64,000 nt of DNA from Salvator merianae (GCA_003586115.2 QVOM02000049.1:23551765-23615764), one strand, 5' to 3'; numbered from the stretch's first letter, positions 1 through 12,361 are shown. Made by a program: numbers and translations. The notes: generated by a model not told the origin, from the sequence alone.

Positions 1-763
1 GAGGCTACACTGCACTCCTTTATCCTTCATGCACCTCCTGTCAAGAAGTTCTAAAGCAGCTTATAGCAAGGCAGGATAAAAGCAAATAAATTCTCAATAT
101 TTAATGGATTGAACCTATATTGGATTCACACATGTATCTGATTTCTAGAAGCTTCAGCACGGATCACATGCACTCATTTAAAATCCAGACACATAGTGAG
201 CTATAAATAAGGGTGGCTCCCATGTCTGAACCTGCTAAACAAAGCTGGTTAGAAAGGTCTTAAATCATGCATTTACTATATATTTCACTTATTTAAAAAA
301 CTGGTTGTGAAGGTCAGCTCTGTTTAGAGGGGGAAAATGCCCACACTACAAAAAGAAGCATAGCTAAATAGCAAATGTAATAAGAAGACATAACATACTA
401 GGATACTCTCCAACTTAATTGTGACAAAAGAACATCATTCCTTTGCCTACTCTAGAGCAGACAGATGGAGACGAAAGACAGCTCACGTGGGGAGGGGATA
501 GCCAATGGTTGGCAAAATTGCCTTCCTTTTTCTTTCCGTGTGCCTGGATTGTCAAGCAAGCTGTTAAGAGCTGGGATGATCCCAAATTCCAAAACAGAAA
601 GAATACATTCTCTTGCTATTTGTCAGATTGGAAGTAAAACAAACTGTACTTTTTGAAATTAGAATTAAAAGCTTAAAGAATCCTATGAAACTTATTTCAT
701 GGAAAGCTATGACTTAAGATATATTATCATAATAATAAATACTTGCCAAAAGTATCAACTATG
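1..763. other. Intergenic DNA, no gene seen
   Basis: AT-rich, non-repetitive sequence with no convincing coding frame; the two short overlapping frames at 443-656 lack any recognisable domain. The last bases (758-763, ACTATG) are the putative left target duplication of the next element. Confidence 0.5.
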
Positions 764-1255
764 GGCCTGTTCACACATATGACAGTAGAATGTCCTAAAT
801 AGCATGGTTCAGGCCGGGCAGGATGGGGTACAGCGAGGAATGTTCACACTTGTCAGTGCTGGAATACTCCACGAGCCGACCACCTGGGGAAGAAGTGCAG
901 ATGGGAGTGCACTAGTTCAGTAGTTGTGTCCATAATGGCCGCCAGGGTTCAGGCCCCAAAGTTCGAACCTAGCAAGAGCTGGGTTTGAATCGTCAGACAG
1001 TGCTTGCGTGACCATGCAGTCCCCATCCCATCACCATTCCAAACCAGGAAGTGGTACAAACACACCACTCCCGATCCTCACCAGATCGCACTAGTCAGCT
1101 TGGAGAGTACATATATCTTGACCACAGCTGGCGACCTTCAGGTGAGTTTCAAGTGGGCTTCAGTGAGTTTCCAGTCAGCAGGAGCCATTTGCAGGTGCAA
1201 GTGCTCCATTCCAGCAAGCAACCTGGAATGTTCCACTCGCCAAGTGCAAACAGGC
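764..1255. mobile_element. Foldback MITE, copy A of the hairpin family
   Basis: The element starts GGCCTGTTCACAC and ends GTGCAAACAGGC, which are imperfect terminal inverted repeats. Both sides are flanked by ACTATG (758-763 and 1256-1261), a possible 6-bp target duplication. A hairpin near the right end (1207-1230) pairs CATTCCAG with CTGGAATG around an 8-nt loop. The interior is richer in GC than the flanks and has no coding capacity. End sequence and architecture are shared with the elements near 15.4, 16.1, 47.2 and 51.4 kb. The transposase superfamily cannot be named from this alone. Confidence 0.6.
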
Positions 1256-1924
1256 ACTATGTGTCAAATGCCCAACCTTCCCCTTGCAATGTAAAGCAGT
1301 GATAATGCATCATCAGGACACAATGCATTTCTCCGCATTTGCTTCACACCATTGGCTGCTGCAGAAGAACAAAAACTTTGATGCAACATCATGTACTTCT
1401 ATTATAGCATATTATGCAACTATGCAGGGCTGTTGTTTTAGGCAGACATACTGCACTCCCTTGCTCCTCCTTTATTTGGAAGCAAAGATGGGCAATATTC
1501 TGCCAAGTTTTTCTTTTTAAAAGCACCTATCATCCTGCCCTTTTAGAAAACATATTTCAAATAGCTTGTTGCATAAATATTATTTTAGACATCATTCTTC
1601 AGTATGTAGGTGGGATAGCCAGTAGGCAGAGTCAGTGATAAATGAGCCTCAAGGGTTACTACTCTTTTTAAGAAAATCCTTTAACAAACTTCTTAGTAAG
1701 ACTGAGGTCATTTTCCAAGATATTAAAGTTTTCAGGCAACCCAGTTCACACCCTTATTTTAAAAAGAGATGGTGTTAAGATTGATCATCCTCAACAGCAC
1801 TTTCTGTCTCTTACTAGATCTGTTTTGTAAATGTATGTCATAACATTTGCTACAATAAGTAAATGAACAGATCATGGGAAGCCAGGAAGTCACATTCAAG
1901 TATAATGTTGTTTTGTTTTGGTTT
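1256..1924. other. Intergenic DNA, nothing assigned
   Basis: AT-rich unique-looking sequence without a gene, microsatellite or recognisable transposon end. Confidence 0.4.
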
Positions 1925-2600
1925 TGTATGTCTTCCCAGCCCAATCAGTATATATGAAGGGGGAACCATTGAAGCCATGGGAGCAAACATATGCGTTCTC
2001 CAGAGCTTCTCTTTCTCCCTGGCACTTTTCCACATCTACATGAAGCCGCTGGGAGAGATCATCCATCAATATGGGAGAAGATATCATCAGTATGCTGATG
2101 ATACTCAGTTCTACATCACCGGTGGTGGTGGTGTGTGCTGCTGATGTGATGACCCACTGCCTGGAGATGGTGATGGTCTCGGTGGCCAGAAGCAAACTCA
2201 GTTTCAATCCTTCCAAGACTGATTTACTTTGGCTAAGTCCTCCATCTGGCCCTCAGGCAGAACCTGAAATCCAGTTGGCAGGGGAAAGGACATGGTGCTG
2301 GATTTATAGACCCATCCCTCCTTTTTGATCAACAGGTAGAATCAGAGTAGAGGGGAGCATTCGTGCAATGTTGTTTAGTGTGACATCTCTGTCCCTTCCT
2401 GGACCAACAGGCTCTGGTCTCAGTGACTCAGGCCCTGATTATCTCAGGTGGGGGCTATTGTAACACACTCTACCTAGAGCTCCTGTTGATGACATCTCAG
2501 AAACTTCAGTTGGTCCAAAATGCAGCAACCCACGTACTAACCAACCACAGAAGATATGGCAGGTTCTCAGGTAAAGCAGCTCAGACAAGGAACATCCCTT
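1925..2600 (+). mobile_element. L2-like LINE fragment, reverse transcriptase core
   Basis: Conceptual translation of about 2028-2130 reads FHIYMKPLGEIIHQYG followed by the RT active-site block YADDTQFY (YADDTQ at 2091-2108). This is the palm motif and spacing of LINE2-type reverse transcriptases. Further matches to the family follow in other frames: an SFNPSKTDLLWL segment near 2200 and QLVQNAATHVL near 2510. The frames are broken by stops and shifts, so this is a dead fragment. It probably belongs with the tail at 3225-3570. L2 rather than CR1 is inferred from the IYMKPLGE block. Confidence 0.75.
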
Positions 2601-3224
2601 GTCAACAGAAAGGAAGCTGTATGGCCAGCAGTGGCTGGCTGTGAATTGGGACTACAAGTTCAGTGGGAAAGGGAAAGATTCCATTGGAAGGCTCTTTTTT
2701 ATCTCCCATTTTAATATGCAATAGATCAAAATGCAGCTCAAGGAAATCAAAGGGATGCTTCCAATTGGAGATTCACCTCTCCCTCACTATCCTGGAAAGC
2801 CTGATCCATGGATTTTTCAGTAGTCACTTCCAAAAAACAAAACAAAAATCAGTCTGTATGGAAGGAGCATCTTTGGTCTTCCATGGGATTGCTTCCCGAG
2901 AGTACCAATCAGTCCTACCACAGTCACTTCTCCTATGATTTTTGAAAATATGAAACAAAGGAAGAGTTGAGTGGGAAAGACTCTAAATGACACTGTCAGC
3001 AGGTGGGTCCTCATCTGAAGTTTTGTGGGCAGCACAGGGGGACCTTTATTGGTGGGGGTGGCAGGAATGGCCCTGCCACAGATAAGGGGAAGGGCATCTG
3101 TAGTAGGGCTCCACAACAGGTCTATTCTGGCAGCCCCACTGTCCTAGACAGAGAAGCTTTGATGACAGACAACATCCAGAAAAGATAAAGCAAATTGTTT
3201 GAAAAATTGTCAGTCAATCTAGAT
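2601..3224. other. Interval between two L2-like pieces
   Basis: It may be diverged LINE 3' coding or untranslated sequence, or an unrelated insertion. No gene seen. Confidence 0.35.
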
Positions 3225-3570
3225 CTTTTATGACCAACACATGAAGCAGTATCTTAGCTTCCTCCTGTACAGATCTGCCCAGGTATTCAGATCTGTTAGA
3301 GAGGCCTTCCTTGTAATCTCATCACCTTCAGATGCTAAAGGGGTGGGGTCCCATGAGGAGGCCTTCTCTGTGATAGCCCCCATCAAATGTTGAAGACACA
3401 TCTCTTCACCTGTGCCTTCAGATGAACAAGCATCTGTCCTTCTCTTCCAGGTACTGTACTGCTTTTAATGGTTCTTTAGTTTTTCCACACAGGTGAGCTG
3501 TTGTATGTAGCTCTCAGTCTTAGGGTGGAGGGTAGGATATACATCCAAATAATAAATAAATGAAATGAAA
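3225..3570 (+). mobile_element. L2-like LINE 3' end
   Basis: The text around 3260-3440 resembles the end of L2-type elements, and the segment closes with GGTAGGATATACATCC followed by AATAAATAAATG repeats (3530-3570). A short A/T-rich tandem tail after a GGATATA-like block is the normal 3' terminus of L2-group LINEs. No open frame. Confidence 0.55.
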
Positions 3571-4849
3571 AGCAACCATGAGTGCCTGAAATGAAATAAA
3601 TAAATAGTAAATGAAATGAAAAACAACCACAAGAGCCTGAGAATTTGGTAAGCAAAACTGTTAAGTAGTGAAGGATCCTAAAAAGCTTCCTTCCATCTAT
3701 GGCTTTATTCTAAATCCATTCACCTGCTGCTGCTTCTTTTTTTTAACCATCCCCTATCTCTTCTCCACCACCACATCATCAGAATATAAAAAGCAGTAGA
3801 ATGCAAGAGTGACTGAGAAGGGGAGAAAATTAAGTACCAGGTACCAACACCATTCCTTCGCAGCTGAAACATTTAGATTTTAAAGCACACACAATGCACC
3901 CATTTTAGAAGTACTGTAGAAGTAAGCTTCCATCAGCGGTGGCACAGAATCTGCAGGAAATTATTCAACACAAAGAAGTCTATCATTCCTACCTTTTACC
4001 TCCAAATTGCTTGTCATTTGCCTACGTGCCTTCCGTACCCCAGTTGAGCTTGGAACACTTACTGAAACAGGCATTATTCTACTCTTGGTAAGACTTCTGA
4101 GTAAATGTGCAGGAAACAGGGCTATAAAAAGGGGGGAAAATAGCTTCCATCCATGCATTCAGCAGCCAACAAGGCCTTTTGCTCATTGAACACAGAAATA
4201 TACCATTAAAAAGTTTGGGCACTCATCTGTCAAGCCTGGAATTGTTAAAAGAAGAATGCTATTAAGTAGAGGGTTGCATGTAAACCTTCAATTAGACTTG
4301 CAGGGGTAATGTGGCAGCTATTCAACAGTGGCCATCTATTAAGACATCCACCTCTTTCCCAGTTAAGTGAAGCTTCTTTGTCTAGATTTATCTTGTTGCC
4401 TAGGGTTTCAATATAGCTCTGCAGCTATTCTTGTTCAGCCTTAATGTAACACCAATTTATGTGAGTCATTTCAAAATTTCACAAAACACAATAATCTTTT
4501 GCTCCTTAGTCATTGTCTAGTCACATAGTGTAAATCAGGAATATGCATGTTTGAAAAAAATTAAGAGCTTTGAAGGGATAATTGCTCTTATAAAACTGGC
4601 AATAAACAGACAAGCCCAATAGACAGTTTAGCAACCAAAACGGTTACCACATATATTTTTTCAGACTGACCTATAAAAAGAGATGGGCCTGAAGGAGTAA
4701 CAACAGTTGCAAAATAAATAACACAGTTAAGAGTTATGGAGGCTGTGACTGTTTATGAACTGCAAAGATCAAGCCCCGTGCAGCTGAAGGTTCATGGCTT
4801 CCACACTCTTCCAGAAGAGGCAGGATTATGAAACTCTGTGCTGTCCCCT
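3571..4849. other. Intergenic DNA with a candidate conserved block
   Basis: A second AAATGAAATG-type tail remnant is present near 3590-3625. From about 4250 to 4690 the sequence is AT-rich, complex and free of transposon marks, with short TAAT-type words and CAATTAGACTTG. No gene. Confidence 0.35.
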
Positions 4850-4960
4850 TCTAAATGTTTTGAACTACAATTTCCAGGATCTCAGCCTACTGGCTGTGCT
4901 AGCTAGGGCTGATAAAAGCTGTAGTCCAATAACTTCTGAAGAATACCATAGTGCCCCATG
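4850..4960. mobile_element. Small palindromic MITE (CTCCAGATGTT/TGTAGTCC type)
   Basis: TTTTGAACTACAATTTCCAG on the left is mirrored by AAGCTGTAGTCCAATAAC on the right, giving a diverged foldback. The same words recur at 32690-32790 and 35126-35222, and this type of palindrome is common in reptile genomes. Confidence 0.5.
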
Positions 4961-5947
4961 CGATATGACCATTAGAAACAGACCAGGTAAATTTAGATAG
5001 AGGATAACTAGAAGGAGCAGGGGAAAAGAAGGGGATGAAAGCATTTGCCTATATGACACCTGAAGGTACAGGGGGCCCTCTAAAGACCCTGTCTAGCCAA
5101 TCAAAAAGCTTCTAAGCCCAGGCACTTCCTACCTGATAGAAAGAAGCAACTAAAGAGGATGGTGTTCGTGGTATGCCTTCCAAATTGCAATTTTTTTCAG
5201 CCTACAGCCAGACAGGAGTTAAAATGTGTGATTATTTTGTGGCTTGTGTTGGGATTGCCACACGTACCTGCAGCAAACTCAACATAGCCCCGGGATATGG
5301 GGGTGAAATCCCACTATATCCTATTCCAGGAAAACCCAACTCTCAATGTGGATTTTCTCAGAATAGCGCTATAACCTACCCGTCTGGAAGCTTGGCTCAT
5401 GGGTTCCTTCCTGGAGAAAATGACCCTGTACATGTGCAGGACTGAAACTAGTCACCATGTATATGCTGGGATCGATACACGGGCACTTCTGGGTATTTTG
5501 CACCATCATTGCATGAACTATCATGGAAATGGATCAGTGTGCATGCTTGTTCTGCGATGTTGCCCCACTGTCTGGAAGGGATGGCGAGAGCAAACAACAA
5601 GATGCAAACTAGCTTTCCTATTTTCCTCTCAACATCTGGAAATTACTCCTATGATAGTGTACACGTGACCTGAAATGCTAGAATATGGATGAGTCTGAGT
5701 TTTTGAAAAATGGAACTTTTCTGACAAAGTTGGAAACCCAAGGAAAGGTGGAGTACAGAAATACTACAGATGTGGGGGGGGGGAGTCAAAATACACTCAC
5801 ATGATTAATAAATGAAGTACAAAGTGTAGAAGTGCACTTGCAATCTGTGCAAGGAACTTAAGGTTGTAGCTAACAGGCAAAGCAAAATGAAGTTGCTGAA
5901 AAGGAAAAAAAACACCAAACAAAATAACTACACTTTTGAAATAACAA
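4961..5947. other. Intergenic DNA, no gene seen
   Basis: Mixed-composition sequence; one short G run at about 5774-5783. Frames such as 5173-5445 have no domain, no conserved start context and no splice-consistent neighbours. Confidence 0.4.
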
Positions 5948-6116
5948 AAGGCCTTTCTGCACATGCTGCCGGGCAGCAGGCCAGCACTGGCACCGTGTGG
6001 CAAGTGTGTTCCCCACGAGGTCATGCCCCCCAGGGCCTGTTCTTGCGAGTGGATGCCACACACAGTCTACAGTTGAAGCTAGAGCAGTCCCTAATCTGCC
6101 TAAGCACCCAGGCCTT
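5948..6116. mobile_element. Possible short foldback MITE
   Basis: Starts AAGGCCTTTCTGCACATG and ends CACCCAGGCCTT, an approximate inverted end pair. Near the left end TGCTGC pairs with GCAGCA around CGG. It is GC-richer than its flanks. No target duplication is visible, so the boundaries are tentative. Confidence 0.3.
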
Positions 6117-8137
6117 AGGATCACCATAGTCCATACTTCCAGAAAATATAGATTTGCCCTGAAAGTATTTTGCAGAACTTCACGATATGTTTCTGAGGGT
6201 TTCACCACATCTTCCTCCAGGCCAAATCTCAAAAAGCCCTAAAATAATTCCCAAAAGCTCTACCGGCCAATACTGGCAAGATATAATTTTTACTTTAACA
6301 GTTTATATGTTTGTAACTGCTATAACCAATCCTGACACCTTAAGTGGGATCAAAATGAAATGAAATAATCCATTAACAGAAGAAAAGTTCCACTTCTTTG
6401 CCTTCTTGATAAGTTTAGCTATGGCCCTCAGAATGGCTGACAGGGAAAAAAAAAATCACCTTCTCCGTTCCCCCCATCACTATGACAAGGCCATTCACAT
6501 TTATTTACCATCCTGAGTAGTGAGCAGCAATAATACTTGAGGTGAATGTTGTGATGATTAATTAGCTAATGTTTGAACTAGGCCTTCAATCCCCAAAAGA
6601 ACATTACTACAATTGTTAAAGTGTTATTAAGCAAAGTCAGCCGTCACTAAGAGGCAGATTAGTCTGGTCAACTGCTGCTTGTTGACACAAATGTAGTAAC
6701 AAATAATGGGCTCCACAAAGTCTGGCCCTAAGGATCTGTAAGACATGTTAATGTGCAATACAAGAGATAAAACAATGCCAGATTATTGTGATTCAATATT
6801 GAATCTTTTTATTGGGTTCTCTGAATAACCACACAACAATTTCCTTTCTCTGGTATGTCGGATTATTGAGCAAATTAAATCATGTTCTCCACTTCACTAA
6901 CGATCTTGCCACCTCCTTCATTTTCTAATCACTACGATTAGACTGCAGTCATAAAAACTTATTATGCTAAATAACCCAATTAGCTCCGGTGCCTTGAGTT
7001 TGCCATTTAACGGCTTATTAATCCATTTCATTCTACCAATGATAAATTTATTGGCATTTGTTTTAGTCACTTGGGAAATGGGATTTGTGTCGATTTTCTC
7101 TCTGATTTCAAATGCACTTTTCCTCCATAGTATGAAGAATGGCAACAGTGTTTGTGGAATATTTTAGTTATACAGTTATCACTCTAAAGCTAAATCCTGC
7201 AAGATCGGTATGATATTTGGGGGGTGGAAAGCAACTCAGTAAAATGGGAAAAATTTATATGGGGCTGATCAGCTCCCCATAAAAAGAAGGGGTACAACAT
7301 TTAGTCTAGGAAAAAGGCAGTAAGGAGAGGCTTTATTGTAAATATAGTGAATTTTGTTTTCCTTTTAATATAGACATTAATGTTGCTGCTGAATTGTTAC
7401 AGTCTGAATTTTGTATTGCATTTTTTAAAGTGCTAAATGTTTTTGCAATAATCTCAGTGTTACATTGTATTTTTAACTGAAAATAAACTTACACTGAGAT
7501 CATCTGATATAAGGTGGGTGTAAATATTTTAAAGGGTAGTAAGGATGAAGAGATAGAGGAACATTTCTATCTCCCATTATCCAACAAATATGAACCCCCA
7601 TTCCGACTGCTTATTTTTGTTACACATTTTTTTCCTCATCTTCTTTTCAAGTAACTTACTAACCTCTTTGTCCCTTGAATATCATTAACCTGAAATTCAG
7701 TTTTTACATATAAAAGTTTTCTTACCACCATACTTTCATCTATTTTTTTGTATTTCCTTTTATTTATTTATTTTGTTCTAAACTTTTATCCAACAAATAT
7801 GAACAATGCAATATTTCAGGCAGACAAAGAGAAACTTTTCTTCAAACAGCGCATAAGGTTTGTAATTAACTTTCACAAAATATAGCAAAGACATCCAGCA
7901 GCCAGCAGGGTCAGAGTGTAGGATTGGCAGTTAGCCCTTGATCTCTGTGAAATGCAGCAAGCCAGACCTTGATCTAGTATGCTTTGCTGTAGTCTATGGA
8001 AATCAAAGGCTAATAGCTAATCACCATTTGGCTTTCCCCTGTGCCCACAAAGCCACCACAAAGCCACCAATCTAGGTGGCTTCAAAAGTGAATTAGCCAA
8101 ATCCACAGACAGCATGGATACCTAATTATGGCCACGT
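6117..8137. other. Unique AT-rich intergenic DNA, candidate regulatory blocks
   Basis: No gene and no clear transposon. The part from about 6490 to 7180 is complex and rich in homeodomain-type words (GATTAATTAGCTAATG near 6558; CCCAATTAGCTCC near 6976), as seen in conserved non-coding elements. This is an impression only; conservation was not tested. Confidence 0.35.
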
Positions 8138-9860
8138 GTTTTTTTTTTAAATTATATCCTGCCCTTCACCCAAAGGTCCCAGGGCAGGTCACAAAAATAA
8201 GAATATAAAATCCAAAAAGCAGCCTAAATTGGATTTAAAATATAAGCATCTCTTCCGCCCTCCCCTCCCTGGCAGGACTACACTCAGAGGAAGCTAAACA
8301 TCAAAGACCTGGGTGAAGAGGTATGCTTTAACCAGGTGCTGACTGCCATATAATGTGGCACTTGGCAAACCTCCAGAGGAAGGCTGTTCCCAAGTCTGGA
8401 GTCCAACACAGAAAAGGCCATGAGTATGTCACTTCCCGTCACACCTCTGAGAGTGGTGGAAGTACAAGAAGGCCCTTGCTTTGTGATCTCAATATTGAGC
8501 AGGGTTCTACAGGAGAAGGCACTGCTTCAGATAATATTCGAGGGCCCAAAACATTTAGGGCTTTATATGCCAACATCAACGCCTTGAATTGCCCTCAACA
8601 GTGAAGAGGTAACCAGTGCAGATCTTTAAGACTGGCATGATGTGCCAGAGACTCCCATTAGCAATTGAGCTGCTGCATTCTGCACCAGTCCAGCTGCCAA
8701 ACCATCTTCAGACATAGCCCTATCTAAAGTGCATTACAGTAGTCTTGTTTGGAGGTTACAAGAGCATGGTTCACTATGGCCAAGTTGTAACTATCCAGGA
8801 AAACCTGAAGCTGGTGAACTAGTTGGAGATGGAGGTAGCACTCTGTGCTACTGCTGCCACACGTTGTCGGACAACAGCGACAAATTCATCCCATATCGCA
8901 TACTTATTCTTTCTGGGGCAAAATGGCCCCATCCAGAATCAAGTGCTGCTTAATTTCCTGGACTTGATACACAGTACTTCCATCTTGTTTGGATTCAACT
9001 TCAATTTATTGATCCACGCCCAGCCCACTACTGCCTCCAGGCAGCAACTGAGCTCTAGGATTATCTCCTCTGACTCAGAAGGAATAGAGAGATAGAGTTG
9101 GGTGTCATCAGCATACTGATGGAACCTCACTTCAGATCTCCTAATGGCCTCTTCTAGCAGCTTCATATAGATGTTAAATAGGATAGAAGACAGAACTGAC
9201 CCATGGGGAACTCCACATGAGAGTTCCCAGGGTGTCAAACAAAGGCCCTCACTGCTACTTTCTGGATCATACCTCAGAGATAGGAATAGAACTACTGTAA
9301 AACTGTGCGTCCAGGTCCCAGCCCTGAAGCTGCTTCAGGAGAATACCATGGTCAGTGGTATCAAAAGCTGCTGGGGGAGTAAGAATCATTAGGGTTGCAT
9401 GCCCCCTGTCCGTCTCTTGATAAAGGTCATCCATCAGGGCAATCAAAGCAGTCTTGGTACTAAATTCCCACCTGAAATCAGACTGAAATTGGTGTAGATA
9501 ATCAGTTTCCTTTAGGCATGTCTCCAGCACCTTGCCCAAAATGGGGATATTATAACTTGGGATAGTACCTTCTGATCCAGGGGAGTCCTCTTAAGGAGAC
9601 GATGTACCATAGCCTCTCCCTCCTTCAAAGAGACATTTATCAGTCCCTGGACCACCCAGTCGTACCCTCTCAGTTAGTTTTTATTAGCCATGAAGGACAG
9701 GGATTAAGGAAGAGGCAAGTGGTTGGCTGAACTTCTGCAAGCAGTTTGTCCACTTCCTCATACCACAATAATTGAAACTGATCCAAAATAACAGGACCAA
9801 ATGGTGGTCCAGATGCCTTCATTGGACCACTTCCAACCATGGAGTCCAATTCCATGCAAT
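8138..9860 (-). mobile_element. L2-like LINE, antisense, 3' half
   Basis: Read on the minus strand, frames at 9539-9267 and 9238-8939 give two reverse transcriptase blocks in the correct order. The first has a QSDFRWEFSTKTAL segment and an AAFDTTDH segment, like the finger/palm region. The second has CGVPHGSVLSSILFNIYMK and YADDTQLY (YADD codons at about 9104-9115). Downstream on the same strand comes a long 3' region ending in a block that on the plus strand reads CCTGCCCTTCACCC at about 8159, next to a T run. Stops and frame changes break the coding part. It lacks the endonuclease half, so it is 5' truncated. Confidence 0.75.
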
Positions 9861-10112
9861 CTAAGCAATTTTGTCCTGAAAGCGCCTCAGAAATTTATCA
9901 CAGCAAGCCTCTGAAAGTGGCATGAATGGATCCTTATGGCTAAGGGACAATTGTCCTTTAACTACCTGGAATAGCTCTGCTGGACAGCTGCTTGAGTTTG
10001 CAATGGAGGCAGAGAGGCTGCCACCACCACCACATAGTCGGCATGACAGTATGCTTTACCAGTGTTCAGTCAGATTCACATTGGGACTTAACTTGTGCTC
10101 CCGCTTCATCAC
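9861..10112. other. Short unassigned interval
   Basis: May be further diverged antisense LINE sequence. The 142-codon frame starting at 9922 runs through this and the following repeat and has no domain. Confidence 0.3.
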
Positions 10113-10300
10113 ACATAAAGACATAAGAGAACATAAGAAGAGTCCTGCTGTTTATCAGGCCACAGCCCATCTAGTCCAGCATTCTGTCTCACACAGAGGC
10201 CCACCAATTGCATCTGGGCATTCTCAAGCAGAAGACAAAGGCAAAACCTTCACCTGCTCTCGATTCCCTGCAAATGGCCTATACACAACTCCCCGCTATA
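10113..10300 (-). mobile_element. CR1-like LINE 3' end, antisense
   Basis: On the plus strand it begins with ACATAAGAGAACATAAGAAG, the reverse complement of the TTCTTATGTTCTTA tail, followed by AGTCCTGCTG and CATCTAGTCCAGCATTC. The sense counterparts are at 20735-20984 and 52850-52947. 5' truncated and non-coding. Confidence 0.65.
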
Positions 10301-10769
10301 CCAAGGTGCCTTATGAGCTTTTCAGGATCACTGAGCGCATCCAAGAGTGATCATGTCAATAGCTATGCTCACCTCATAATTCCAAGGTGAGACCATAGCC
10401 TTGTCAGGAATGTGAGCCATGTCAACTGAGAGCTTTCCAAGGCCATCAGGAACCCATAGAATTCCGTAAGTCTCCAAAGTCAAACCATCTCAATGGATCC
10501 TTCACCACTGCAGTGAGGAACAGCCACCATAACTCCAAACTTCACCAGAAGATTTATATATATATATTTCGAAAATATAGATATTGCTATATATCCACAA
10601 ATATCTAGTTGACCACTATGGGAAACAGGATACATGAGTAACTAGTCCTTAGATTTTTCCTGCAGATGATGATCCTTCATGAACTAAGTCTTGCTATTGG
10701 TGAAGAAGTGAGGAAGGAGCTCTCAGGTCTTAATGATGGCACTTCCATCAGTGCACAAAGCAGAGGCTG
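10301..10769. other. Intergenic DNA upstream of the CR1 element
   Basis: Contains a short TATATATATAT stretch near 10557. No gene seen. Confidence 0.35.
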
Positions 10770-11291
10770 TTGGGCACTAGTGGTGTCTGGGGTCGCTGCT
10801 AGAGGTGGGCATTTTTTCCCCCCTAAATTAGCCTGAGCACAAAGTCTGAGGGAGAAGAGGCTTACTGTTGCTGGTGACCTAGAGGTGACCTCCAGGAGCT
10901 AACAAAGGGCATTCAGTGTTGCTCAGCAAGAAGTGCTAACGAGGGGATTAGCATATTTGGCCACTCCCTTCAGCTGATAAAAACAGCAGCCTTTACTGTC
11001 ATATATACTGTCATAAAACTATAAAATACTAATTTAGATTTTTTTTTCCCCAAAAAGTATCAAGTAAGAGAACTTAAATTGTAAGGAAAAGTAAAAATAA
11101 GTTAAAACACCTAAATAATTTAAATAAATAGCCACTTTTTTGCTAAATTTAATAAAGTAAAATAATTATCCTAAAGTGACAATTTAAATAATTCAACGAA
11201 AAAAGGAAGATTAAATTTTAGTTAAACAACATTGGAAGTACTCCACACTGTTTCATATCTCACAAGAGGACACCAATCAGCTTTAGATAAC

Positions 11292-12233
11292 ATGGAGAAG
11301 GAGAGAAGCTTTGTGGTTAGCTGCAAGGAGTGTAGTATGATGATACTTCTACCAGAGGGGGACCCTAATTACACCTGCTGCAAATGCAAGCATGTGTCTG
11401 TGCTGGAAGAGAAAGTGCAAGAACTTGAGGAGAGAGTGGCTACTTTGAAGCTCATTAGGGAGAAGGAGAGCTTCCTGGATAGAACGGAAGATGCACTTCA
11501 AAATGATCATGGAGAAGACAACATCAGAGAACCTGTGGAAGCTGAGGATTGGAAGCATGTGACCAAAAGAAGCAGGAGGATAAGAAGAGAGTCAGCAGCA
11601 GTACAGCTTGAAAACCGATACCAGGCTGTCACGGAGAAGAAAAATCAGGAAGATCAGAAAGATTTGGTGTGCAATATGAAACCTCTTGGACCGAAAAAAA
11701 GAAGAGAAGCTGTGAAGAAGAATAGGAGAGTGGTGGTTGTGGGGGATTCCTTACTGAGGGGAACAGAGGCAGCTGTGTGCAGACCTGACATGACCTCACG
11801 AGAAGTGTGCTGCCTTCCCGGTGCACGAATCAAAGATGTAACTGAGAGGCTACCAAAACTCTTCAGTCCTACAGACTATTACCCGTTCCTACTAATACAT
11901 GTAGGAACAAATGACACCGCAGGAACGAACTCTGAAGCTATCTGCAGAGACTTTGAAGACCTGGGCAGGAAAGTGAAGGAACTGGGAGCATAAGTTGTCT
12001 TCTCTTCTATCCTCCCAGTGAATGGCCGTGGAACAAGAAGATGGAGCAAGATTCTACAGGTAAACAACAGGCTACGTCGATGGTGCTACCAGCAAGGATT
12101 TGGATTTCTAGACCATGGACTAAACTACCTATATGATGGACTCCTTGCAAGAGATGGGCTCCATCTTACAAAGACAGGAAAGCACATATTTGGCAGGAGA
12201 CTGGCTGCGCTCATCAGGAGAGCTTTAAACTAG
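11292..12233 (+). pseudogene. CR1 ORF1-like protein with zinc-knuckle, coiled coil and SGNH esterase
   Basis: The first ATG of the frame is at 11292. Residues 11-32 contain C-x2-C and C-x2-C pairs (SCKEC and CCKC), a possible zinc-binding unit, followed by a heptad-like segment (VSVLEEKVQELEERVATL, about 36-55). After a basic linker comes an SGNH/GDSL hydrolase domain: VVVVGDSLLRG carries the nucleophile Ser block, HVGTNDTAG the Gly-Asn block, and DGLHL (about 12155-12169) the catalytic Asp-His block. ORF1 proteins of many CR1-clade elements carry such an esterase, thought to act on lipid or to help the ribonucleoprotein. One in-frame TAA at 11991-11993 splits the esterase domain before its catalytic His; the same frame continues to the stop near 12233. 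Otherwise the frame is clean. Confidence 0.8.
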
Positions 12234-12361
12234 GGCGAAAGGGGAAGGGAAGTAAAAATCCAGAGAAAGATAAGCAGCTAATAAATACAGATGAGGATCT
12301 TCCTACCAGAAATGAAAGGAAGGAACAAAGACAAACAGTTTGGAAGGAAACTAGAGGAGTC

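Noticed and set aside
9922..10350. 142-codon frame as a gene
   Set aside because: It runs across the end of an antisense LINE and into a CR1-like tail; no domain.
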